From Adiantum capillus-veneris (lineage: Eukaryota; Streptophyta; Polypodiopsida; Polypodiales; Pteridaceae), in the NCBI GenBank assembly GCA_014529385.2, contig CM043963.1, positions 1,246,001 through 1,310,000 of the forward strand: DNA of 64,000 bases, given 5' to 3'. Of the stretch, positions 11,249-20,076 are shown piece after piece. The notes under the pieces were generated by a model, which was not told the DNA's origin, did no database searches, and saw nothing but the letters and a program-made list of their open reading frames with translations. How positions within the stretch are numbered: position 1 is the stretch's first letter; the number at the start of each line of letters is the position of its first letter. Both the position numbers and the translations under genes were made by a program.

Positions 11249-11655
11249 ATGGATTTGCGCATCAAAGTACAACTCAACAATCATAACATCAATGCTTTGG
11301 TAGACACAGGAGCTAGAGTGAATGCAGTCAGTTATTCCACATACAAGAAGGCAACAAGTCAAGCATTGATAGAGCAGGAATAGCGACAATCAAAGGATGC
11401 AACAAGAATCCAACTCCAACATTGGGAGTAGTCAGCTTGAACGTGGTAGTACATGGATGTTCATGTCCGCATCAGTTTGTATGCTTGCCAGATGAACACA
11501 TGAATGAGAGGATGATTCTTGGAATTCCTTGGATGCGTACATACAAAGCAGTACCAGATTGGGATACGAATCAGCTAAAGCTATCACCTAAAGGAGGGCA
11601 ACTCATTGTTCCAATTTCACCAAGCAAGGAGGAATGGAATATAAGAAATCAATAG
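11249..11655 (+). pseudogene. Second retropepsin-like domain, downstream of integrase
   Basis: A second aspartic-protease-like fold on the same strand as gypsy element 1 but 3' of its integrase. The first half (11249-11377) reads INALVDTGARVNAVSYSTYKKA, with an intact D-T-G. A frame change near 11375 leads to 11422-11655: VVSLNVVVHGCSCPHQFVCLP, then MILGIPWMRTYKAVPDWDTNQLKL, the usual C-terminal strand and helix of plant retroelement proteases. It differs clearly from the DSG protease at 6.9 kb, so it is not a recent copy. It may belong to a second element inserted in tandem, or to an additional 3' ORF of this element family. Confidence 0.65.
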
Positions 11656-11712
11656 ACCAATCCAAGAAGCCAATCTTCTCCATCCCCTCGACAATCAAAT
11701 GCTACAGGTAGT

Positions 11713-12315
11713 ATGCAAGGAGTCAGACAGATTTGGGTACCAAAAGCACAGCTTAAGGGTAAACCAATTCAGATCTGGGTGTCTAAAACTTCATCGAAAA
11801 AACAAAAGAAGGTTCCATGGATTCGAACACAGAATCGAGTATCTCCGAGCAAGGAACCTAACATGAAATGGGTTTGGAAGAAAAAGGAGCACTTATCTTC
11901 TCCACAAACCACGAAACCAATAAATAGTGGAAAGTTAAGTCTCAACAGACTCCAACACACCATGCAGCACCAAGCCGATCGAGCTACCAATGTCGAGAAT
12001 AAGCTCGACAATAGTCTAACGTGCTACCAACAGCTCAAGCAATCAGCGTGCTAAAACACCCTAATGGTACAATCAAACAAAGAGCACAAAAGCTACAAGA
12101 TTTGCTCTTTGGAAGACATCCAACAGCAAACCTCAACATCGAAAACCCTTGAGTTAATTACTCAAGACCCAGCTCTTGCACATCATATTGGTTTGAATTG
12201 CATTGATCTTCATATCATGGTAGAGCCAATCACGGCTATGCATAGACACAATTGTTCAACCCATGCACGCAGTCGTCCCGGAGTGCGCCATCTAGGAGGG
12301 GTGGAAGGGTACTAA
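11713..12315 (+). pseudogene. 3' ORF remnants ending in a polypurine tract
   Basis: Two open stretches (113 residues at 11713-12054, 83 residues at 12064-12315) follow the second protease-like domain. The first has a repeated phrase (QIWVPK... then QIWVSK...) and is basic. Neither has an enzyme motif. At 12291-12308 the plus strand becomes a purine run (AGGAGGGGTGGAAGGG), typical of the polypurine tract that primes plus-strand synthesis next to a 3' LTR. This suggests the internal region of the element ends here. Confidence 0.45.
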
Positions 12316-13690
12316 GTGAAGGGCACTAAGTACTAAGTAATTAAGGGAAATGTTTGAAGAGAGAGGAAAAAGTTCCATGTTAACGTGTGTATTTTTTGCA
12401 AAATTACCTAATAATGCCCTTATAATTCATCAACAAGGAAAAATTAATTGATAATATCTTCCCGATGAGTGTATATAGTGTATATACTATCAAAAAATCA
12501 TAAAAATAGTCCTTTTTTGGGTATTTTTCATCATTTAAGAGAAATTCATTGATAATATCTTCTCGATGACTGTAAATAGTGTATATACTATCAAAAAATA
12601 GTTCTTTTTTGGGTATTTTTCATCATTTTTGTTGATAAGGAGGCTTAATAATAGAGAAATCCAACAAAAAACAATAAAGTTATGTTTTTCAAGTGATTTT
12701 CTTAATTATTGGATTTTTACTTTACTTTTTTAGAGAATTTTGCTATTTTCTTTGATTTTTTCAAATAAACATGTCAAAATTAATAATAAATAGCAAGAAA
12801 GCTCATATGGAAAAATTGAAGACATGATGGTGATCAAAAGGACAAGGCAGACAAGCACAAAAATTCTCAATGAAATCAGAAGACGGAAGCGAGAAGCCTA
12901 AATTAGGCGGCCAGGCCTACTTTCAGGGAAATTTTTGAGTCTAACATAGATTTTGCGGCCTAGTAGGATTGACGGGGGAATCTGGGAAAATTTGGTTCGG
13001 GAAGTCCAGGTATAGATATCCATTGTAGGTTAAAACCACTTCATTTCCACTTGGAGCCTTTGTAGAGAGAGATTTCGGCCTCTTCCGCGTGACATTTCCG
13101 GAGCCCACAATTGACCTTTTTCAGCGCCATCTCACATGATACATGAGGGGTAAGTTCTTTACTCGCTAATGATCCATTTTGTATGGCCGATAGCTAGTCT
13201 AAAGCCTTAGAAAAAACCCTAGAAACCGAGCAGTGCACGAAGACCTACGACCTAAAATTGACCATAGCAGCCTACCAGCTTGACCAAATCGGATGGGATT
13301 TGAACCATAGCATGCCCTAACATAATAGAACCTTTCTATACCATCAGATGACCATTTGGCTGGGGTCAAGGGGTCCCCAGTAGAAAAGTTAGGTTTTTGG
13401 CAAATGCCAGAATTTTGACCTGACTTCGCAGATGGCTTGCTAATGAGGTCCATATACAATGTATATGATTGGTTTGGTGAAATCCATCAAGCAACGCCCT
13501 CGAAAAGCAGAAAATGGATCAAAGGTTACAAAGCGTCAAATTCGACATACGAGGCCAAACTGACTCCAAACAAGCCAGAATTGGACAGGTAGCTTTACGA
13601 CTATGTTACGGACAAGTCCAAAGCCTCAAAGTTGATCAACCAACGCAACATACAGAGTAATCACAAAAGAATGGTGATTTCAGAGTCGAC
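12309..13690 (+). other. Non-coding stretch, possible 3' LTR of gypsy element 1
   Basis: AT-rich sequence with no convincing coding frame on either strand; the minus frame at 13199-13459 has no recognised motif. It directly follows a polypurine tract, so it may be or contain the 3' LTR, but I could not find a matching 5' LTR (the 5' end of the element looks truncated). It includes the 101-bp tandem duplication listed separately. Confidence 0.3.
12449..12632. repeat. 101-bp tandem duplication
   Basis: Two adjacent copies start at 12449 and 12550. Both run TGATAATATCTTC, then CGATGA, TAGTGTATATACTATCAAAA, and end TTTTTTGGGTATTTTTCATC. The second copy lacks a short AT-rich segment. The copies look about 90% identical by eye over the aligned part. 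Confidence 0.85.
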
Positions 13691-13810
13691 ATAGCACAAA
13701 GTGATGCCGGCATGATCAAACTTGACCAAATTCAATTTAGGACTTGTATTAGGTGTATAAAACATGTATATGTCAAAATTTGTGAGTTTTACAAAGTTTT
13801 TGTCACTGAA

Positions 13811-14400
13811 GTTAATAATTGCGATTATTTACTTTTGCTTGGAAATTGTCAAATCACCTCACCTATCATGTGTACACACCTATTACATGACAAAAATCAA
13901 GTATAAGCCAAAATGACCACCCATTACTTGTAAACTTACCAAAAAACGCAAAGAAGTCTTTGCAAGCCAAATTTTGGATTATGGAAAACTTTTCTTGATC
14001 CAAATCACGTCTTATCTCATACCCAAGGTCTATACCATGCCTAGAACCAATTTGTACCAAAAAATATCAATTTTGGAAGAAAAGTTAATAATCGCGATTA
14101 TTTACTTTTTGGTCAAAATTGGAGAATTTTGATATTTGGCCATCAATACATCCAAAGTACATGTTGTGATAAGACAACTAGCCAACTTTGAATCAATTTG
14201 GAGTTCAAAATCTCAGATTTCCTTTATATCTACTATTTCAGAGACCTAGAGCCAAAATCTGGTACCATTTTCAACATGTGCATCCAAATGAGCGCATATT
14301 TCACTCAGAGCATGTATTTGGCATATCCTTCAAGCCTATAAAACCAAGTTTGCAAAAGGTTGAAAATTTTCCTTAGCTGTAAATAATTATGATTATTTAC
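13811..14400. repeat. Second tract of the ~285-bp palindromic repeat
   Basis: Palindromic cores lie at 13811-13832, 14084-14105 and 14379-14400 (spacing 273 and 295 bp). They match the cores at 1.5-2.3 kb in sequence and in orientation relative to their flanks: a TTGCAAATTTTTGG-type stretch after the core and a TGTGTACACA-type stretch about 50 bp later. This tract is separated from the first by the plus-strand gypsy element. It ends just left of a minus-strand gag, so it is not that gag's own leader. Confidence 0.7.
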
Positions 14401-14504
14401 TTTGGTTGCAAATTTTTGTTTTGACCATACAGTTTTGTTCCTTGCTTGATTTTATGCATCTTTGCTTGTTCAAAAATTGATTTGAAGCAATTTGGACCAG
14501 ATTA

Positions 14505-15503
14505 TCACCATTTCAGTCTAAAGGGACATTCCAAAGAAAAATCCGATAAATCTTCTACCACATGCACATTTGTGTCTAGCAAAGGTGGAACTCCTTCCAC
14601 TCCTTGTGGAGGTGGTCTTGCTCCATTTGGCCTTTGTAGAAGCCGTGGTTGCTGACTAGTTCCTTCACCTGCATTCATCACTGGGTAATTCAAGTTAGGT
14701 CTCCCTGGCTCCCCACGGGGCCAAGGAAAATTATACATCCCATGTCCAGACTCTCCGCAATTCCAACATTGTAAGACTCTCCTAGGTCGTGGATCTCACT
14801 CTTCAGACTTCCTTGCTTGTCCTTTTGGACCTACAGCTTGTGCAAGGTGAATTGACAAGCTGCTTAAAGATTCATTTAACTTCTCAATCACTTCCGCCGT
14901 TACCTCAGGAAGCTCCCTAGATGTTGATGCTTGTGACTTAACTTTGGGTCTAAGACCTTCTATTGGAACCTCTCCCCTTAGGCACTTGAGTTTCCTATAC
15001 TTCTTGGAAGCTCTAATTTCAGCTGCATCATAGGTGGAAGGTGCATCCGCCTCCAACTTTACCTTAAGATCAGGAAGGAGTCCAGCTATGAATCTCTCCT
15101 TCTTTAGAAATTCTGCACCATCACCAGGGTTATCAACATTTCGTATCCATAGAGCCCAAAGACGTAGAAACTCTTGCTTGTACAAGTAGTAGTCATCTAA
15201 ATCCTTTTGCTTATGAGAAACAATGTCTTGCCATAGTTTTTGAGTGTTTTGGGGATCAAAGAAGTATCTCTTGAAATGATTCACAAATTCCATGTAATTC
15301 CCTTTAACTTCCTCAGGCAAAGAGTCAAACCAAGTGCTAGCATCTTTCCTAAGGACCACCTCAAACATCTCTACACGTTCTTGATCAGTTAATATCCTCT
15401 TGATACGACAAGACATCTTGAAATTTTCTAAAAATAATTCTGCATCCTCTCCAGGCTCTCCAAAGAAAAGAGGGTATCTGGACATTTGGCGTTGGCTTTC
15501 CAT
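14505..15503 (-). pseudogene. Ty3/gypsy gag with zinc knuckle, minus strand
   Basis: From ATG at 15503 a 235-residue frame encodes a Retrotrans_gag capsid domain: YPLFFGEPGEDAELFLENFK, WFDSLPEEVKGNYMEFVNHFKRYF, then QKLWQDIVSHKQKDLDDYYLYKQEFLRLW. It ends at a stop (14796-14798). The same frame continues through a zinc knuckle at 14768-14727 (CWNCGESGHG...), in which the last of the C-C-H-C ligands is Phe, then a Pro/Arg-rich tail to 14505. One nonsense mutation and a lost zinc ligand argue that it is inactive, though the capsid domain is well kept. Protease and RT do not follow: the strand runs into the palindromic repeat tract. Confidence 0.82.
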
Positions 15504-15546
15504 TATTATGAAAGATTACAACACGAGTTGTAACAAGGGATACAAT

Positions 15547-16011
15547 AGAAATTTAGAACCACTTGCCTGCAAATGAAGAAGTAAGAAAGTACCACTCTAG
15601 GTTTTCTTCTTCAGCTAGCCAAGCTTCAATGAGGTCTCGATTTGTTTGATCAAAACAAAAGGGTAGACTATTTATGAGCTCTAAGAAGGGTTGAAATTCT
15701 TAAAAGCTAAGTCGATATACAAAAATATATAAAAATTCATTTTCTGGATCTAGAAGAGCAACCACGTCCCAAGTAATGAATTGCACTTGATCTACAATTC
15801 CCAATGCATAAGCGGTTTGTATAAAAACTAGATCTTCATGCTCGTCGAAGGCTGTGAGAAAGTAGCAATTGACTAGGAGCTCCTTTCCTTCGAGTTCCAC
15901 ATAGTCGGAATGAGGCAACCTTCTCACAATTTCATAAACAATATCCTCCTCAAGTCCAATCAAGCTTGCAAGATTTAGAGACTCCACTTGTGCTACAAAA
16001 CTCCTGGACAA
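15547..16011 (-). pseudogene. Unknown ~150-aa module, copy B
   Basis: From 16011 the minus strand reads ...LIGLEEDIVYEIVRRLPHSDYVELEGKELL...EDLVFIQTAYALGIVDQVQF and, after a stop at about 15700, continues in frame as EFQPFLELINSLPF, then NRDLIEAWLAEEENLEWYFL, ending at about 15547. Copy A upstream (16570-16083) has the same order of motifs (KRLPH, ED..LIQ, VNRVKF, F-PHLRLINSLPF, RDLFRACL), so the two are tandem homologues. I do not recognise the family; a resemblance of ..L..VV.RLPH to an F-box start is weak. It lies just upstream of gag on the same strand, so it may be a leader ORF of that retroelement. Confidence 0.5.
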
Positions 16012-16082
16012 AAACTCCTTAGGATTATGGTTAAATCATTCATAAGCATCAAGAGATTTACAACGTCTCTATGAACAAAGTG

Positions 16083-16570
16083 TCATAGAAAGTAGAGAAG
16101 GATGAGAATTTATACAAATTTGTAATCTTCTCGATGCTCTCTTTATTAAGACAAGCCCTAAATAGATCCCTATCTCCTTTGTTGAAAGTGAAAGGAAGAC
16201 TATTAATAAGACGCAAATGAGGGAAAAATTCACCAAATGCGAGTCTATGAAGCATGAACTCTGGCTGCAGGTTTCCTGAAGAGTCTTCCTCAATGGTGAA
16301 ATGCACTCGCTAAACACCAAATTTCACTCTATTTACCAATCTTAGGGCACACACTATTTGGATCAATGTACGGTCTTCCTTAGTGCCCAACAGCAAAAGG
16401 AAAATGGAATCCACACGTAGGACCTTTCGTCTTAGCTTCACCACCCTCTTGTTATGAGGGAGACGCTTTACTACCTGCTCCTGCAACTCAATCGGTAATA
16501 GAGCTAGATCTCTAAGGATTGAATTTTCACTGCACACACACTCCTTGTTAGAACAAATGATCGTTTTTGT
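16083..16570 (-). pseudogene. Unknown ~150-aa module, copy A
   Basis: Homologue of copy B just downstream. The first half lies in the 16714-16310 frame (coding-like from about LPIELQEQVVKRLPHNKRVVKLRR through IQIVCALRLVNRVKF). After a stop it continues in 16306-16083 as VHFTIEEDSSGNLQPEFMLHRLAFGEFFPHLRLINSLPFTF, then RDLFRACLNKE. The part of the 16714 frame upstream of about 16570 is hydrophobic low-complexity sequence and probably not coding. Similar residues at matching spacing in A and B show common descent. Both copies carry one break at different places, so each decayed independently or the breaks mark missed splice sites. Confidence 0.5.
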
Positions 16571-16631
16571 TTTTGTAACAAACATGGACAAAGAAAAAGC
16601 CAACATACACACTATTTTTTGGCTGCACTTC

Positions 16632-16850
16632 ATTTTAAAATAAAATGAACACATGTACATCAAAAGAAGTGTGGTAGTTGATGAGAGGTAGAATGACAGG
16701 TTGTGGAGATGCAAGAATTTCCCCTATTCTTTCAGCCGTTTGAACATAAACATCATAGGCTACTGAAAATGTATCTTTCTACTAAGTGCAATATTTATCC
16801 TAATATGTGGTGTGAAGTGAAAAGGGAAAATTTCTGGGCCATTATCCATG
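16632..16850 (-). pseudogene. ~70-aa small ORF, variant 1, frameshifted
   Basis: The minus strand from about 16850 reads IRINIALSRKIHFQ, then a stop and a one-base shift near 16750, then GEILASPQPVILPLINY..SFDV..FILF and stop at about 16632. It aligns without large gaps to the ORF at 23519-23737. In the stretch RKIHFQ the two copies differ at almost every third codon position while keeping every residue. It lies 20-30 bp downstream of the intact variant-2 ORF on the same strand. Function unknown. Confidence 0.55.
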
Positions 16851-16870
16851 CTCTATACATAACCTAATGC

Positions 16871-17083
16871 CTAAAATAGAACAAAGATATATCCATCGAA
16901 ACTAAGATCGTACCTAATGAGAGGCAAAATAAAAGGATTTACCGAAGCGTTTATTTCGGCTAACCTAAGAGAGCCTAAAATTCTACGAATTACGCGTTGA
17001 AATTGCAACTTAGTACTAGAAATTATGTGTACCTTTTGCCTTGCAATCGGAATGAAAGGATCATACAAATTCTCGTGATTCAT
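16871..17083 (-). CDS. ~70-aa small ORF, variant 2 (unknown conserved microprotein)
   Basis: An intact 70-residue ORF from ATG (17083) to TAG. It aligns end to end without gaps to the ORF at 23734-23946; by my count 43 of 70 residues are identical. Codons differ mostly at synonymous sites: in KLQFQR, NPFILP and IRYD the codons differ while the residues are identical. That pattern means protein-level constraint since the copies split. The protein is basic in the middle and ends in hydrophobic FVLF; it has no signal peptide or known motif that I can name. It is followed by the variant-1 copy and the two-copy unknown module, all on the same strand, upstream of a gypsy gag. Confidence 0.6.
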   Translation of the reverse strand: MNHENLYDPFIPIARQKVHIISSTKLQFQRVIRRILGSLRLAEINASVNPFILPLIRYDLSFDGYIFVLF

Positions 17084-17335
17084 GCAAACTACTTGACTAT
17101 TCTAAAGATTGATCCTACACAAAACATACACAAGTTGGTTCCTCAGTGGGGGCACCAATTTGAGGCGGTCCGGGGCGGGCAATAAGAAGAGTGGCCTCTA
17201 AGCACCCTTGTAGGCTCCCGTGCTGCCTAATTGGGTTGGGGTTGGAAAAAAAAAACAAACACACACACAAACCCGCAACCTAACCCTACACAAATTTGGG
17301 GCACCACCTAGTTTTGGATGCGAACTAGGACGCGT

Positions 17336-17337
<2 letters not shown>

Positions 17338-17421
<84 letters not shown>
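17338..17421. repeat. (GA)n microsatellite, about 42 units
   Basis: Uninterrupted GA/AG dinucleotide run. The open frames across it (poly Arg-Glu on one strand, poly Ser-Leu on the other) are artefacts of the repeat. Confidence 0.97.
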
Positions 17422-17423
<2 letters not shown>

Positions 17424-17579
17424 CTCGGGTTGCTTTGAAATGTATCGGCAATGATCAAGCAAACACAATTATATATGTAAGAAAGAGAGAGAAGAGGGAG
17501 GGGGTGCTTGTTGCATTAATACCTTCTTACAAATCTGTCATGACCGATCAAAGTGAGATTAGTATTTGTTCAACATAGC

Positions 17580-19740
17580 TTGAGTAAATTTCACCACGAC
17601 ACATCACAAGAAAAGCCAACCCAATCACTGTCTTAAGGCAAGGGGAGTCCTCTCCACCCTGTCGCCCTCTTACAATATGTGGTATTTATGACTAAATTGA
17701 TGACAACACCCAGACACAAGCTATCAAGAACTAAAAATATCACCAAGACACTTACACATCATTGTTGTCCATTACTTCACGTTGGAAGAGAGACAAAGTA
17801 TCCAAGCTTAGTCCAAATCCACCCTCCTTGATTCAACAAATGTTGGGCTTACACTAGTAGGAGGAATGATAGATTTTCCACTCTCAATTGAATGATCGCT
17901 CTCTCTCTTACAATGGCATAGAGTTCCCGTGCTAATCACCCCTATTACAACACATGCACAAGCATATGACAATGAGCTTCCACTCAAGAGCTCCTTCTAG
18001 AGAGGTTAAGCTTAGATTCTCAAGCTATAGCATAGTGCTCTTGCTTATGGCTCTCCCTTTTTGTGCTAGCTACACCTTCCTTTTATAGCAATTTTGAGGG
18101 CTAGGGTTACTCCTCTAACCATGGTTGGGTTAGATTTTCAACACTTTTCTAATTTCTTGTGCTTGGAATTATCAAGAAGTTGGTGGGGATAGATGAAGAA
18201 GAGAGAGAGGAGAGAAGTGGAGGTGATAGGACTTTTCATACTAAGTTAGTGTTAGTAAATTAGTAGAGTTAGTATTTTTATTGATTTACAAATGGAATTG
18301 GATATTTACAATGGGAGTATCCATGTAGGATACAAATAAGGAAGAAAAAACTCTTAATAGGTAAGAAACATGGATTTCTTACAAATGTCCATGCTCCAAG
18401 TGTCTTGAGTAGGGTCAATTTTGACGCTTGTTGACGGTCCACTATCTTTGATAGTACGTTTTTCTCCACTCTTGACCTTCCTTGGGAGCCAATGTAAGCG
18501 AACATGAGTAATCAATCACCATGATGCTGTCTTTCAAGAGAAGAGGCTGAATTTTGTGGTTTTTTTTATAAATATGGGTAATATGGAAGAGAAAAAATGA
18601 GACTAGGTGGTCAATTTTGGAATGGAAGTGTGTGTAGGAGACATGAGTTCACCATGGTTTCTCTTATTCTTCAAGGTTGAGAAGAAGGTGAGTGGGGTGC
18701 AGAGAGGAGTGGTGACAGAGGTGGGGATGATGAGTGGAGAGGTGTGTGTGAAAGAGGAAAATGGTAAAGTGGAAGAGGGAGTGTGGCTGCATAGCATGGG
18801 CAAACTGGGGTCCACCAATAAAATCATAGCTCATAGCACGTAGCTCAAAAAAATATGAAAATTTTTGAGGTGAAAGTTCATTCCACGAGCTACAACGTTC
18901 TTTTGTATCACCTTTTCAAATTCGGGGAGCATGTGATCTTTAAAAATTCAGCAAAACCGACTGTTTTTTCCACTGCACAAGGTCCTTGTGAGGTCCTTCT
19001 TTGGATGATTCTTTTGAATACCTCCAAGAGTGAGCTCCCCATGGTGCATGCATGTATTCCACATACCCTTGACCTTATTTGGTAGGTCTATAATTGAAGA
19101 TATTGTTGAGATCATGATATAAGTGAATAGTACAACTAAGAAAATCAAATATTGAGGGGTCTAAAAAAATATGTACATGTCAAATATAAATAATATAGGT
19201 GGAAAAAATATAAAGGGGTCAAAATAAATCTCTCTCATTATAAGTCTACCATAAAAAGATCAATATTTTTTGTGTTCTAATTTATGAGAGTAAAAGAGAA
19301 TAGATGTAGGAAGGAAAAATCACAATAGTGAAAATATATACACATAAATAAAACTAGTTTTTTTGGATTTTTGTTGGGATGGAGGTACACCAAAAATAAG
19401 AGAAGCTTGCATGAAATTATTTTTATATGGAATAAAGAGTATGCAAGATGGTAAGAAAAAATATGGTAATGGTGAGTTAACGTCCATAGCATAAATAACA
19501 CACCATAGGTAGAAATATTTAAATAAATACCAAAATAATTATGAAAAATCCTTTTATTTAGGCCCTATATACAATGAAATATTTACACACAAATGGGCCA
19601 TAATATACTTATATTTTTTATATTTTTATATTTTATGGCTCAACTAGCCCAGTGATTAGGTAGCTGAGGGTTTTTAAGAAGATATGGGAAAAGTCCCCTA
19701 ACTCACACACACCTATATACAGTGAAATGGTAGGGATAGC
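17580..19740. other. Non-coding intergenic stretch
   Basis: I see no supported gene here. The ORFs of 62-78 residues (for example 18607-18843 plus and its minus shadow) show no motif and no codon structure. Sequence from about 19140 to 19700 is very AT-rich with many A and T runs. Nothing resembling an LTR boundary or primer site is clear. Confidence 0.5.
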
Positions 19741-19781
19741 CACAGTGTTTGGATGATTTTGGTAGGGTGGGTTAACTCACT

Positions 19782-20050
19782 ATGGCAATTACGAGAGCCA
19801 AAAAATGACTATCAATGCGATTGAAAGCGCTAGGCAATCCGTATATAATGAGCTTAATATATTCAAAGGCTATGATCCACAAGGGTATCTTGAGTGCCGT
19901 GTGACAAAGATGAGGCTTCAAGAAATTCCATAAGCTCGGATGATTGTAGCATTTGTTGAACTTGTGAGTGATGATTTCAAGCACGAAGTTCAAGACTATG
20001 CAAGTGTATATGCAAGCAACTAGGATGAGTTTCTATAGCTATAACACAGG
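19782..20050 (+). pseudogene. Gag-like fragment upstream of the acidic ORF
   Basis: The plus strand begins ATGGCAATTACGAGAGCC (MAITRA, a common retroelement Gag start), then a run of A bases causes a frame change into MTINAIESARQSVYNELNIFKGYDPQGYLE, and, after a stop, MIVAFVELVSDDFKHEVQDYASVYASN, stop, DEFL. The pattern of a target region followed by W..F-like and acidic helices resembles a degenerate Retrotrans_gag domain. It is very short for a Gag. It leads directly into the long acidic frame at 20077. Confidence 0.4.
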
Positions 20051-20076
20051 TATGCTTGGAACATCAAGACCAAGAG

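Noticed and set aside
17198-17578. Open frames of 72-86 residues with Arg-Glu or Ser-Leu repeats
   Set aside because: They are translations of the (GA)n microsatellite in different frames and strands.
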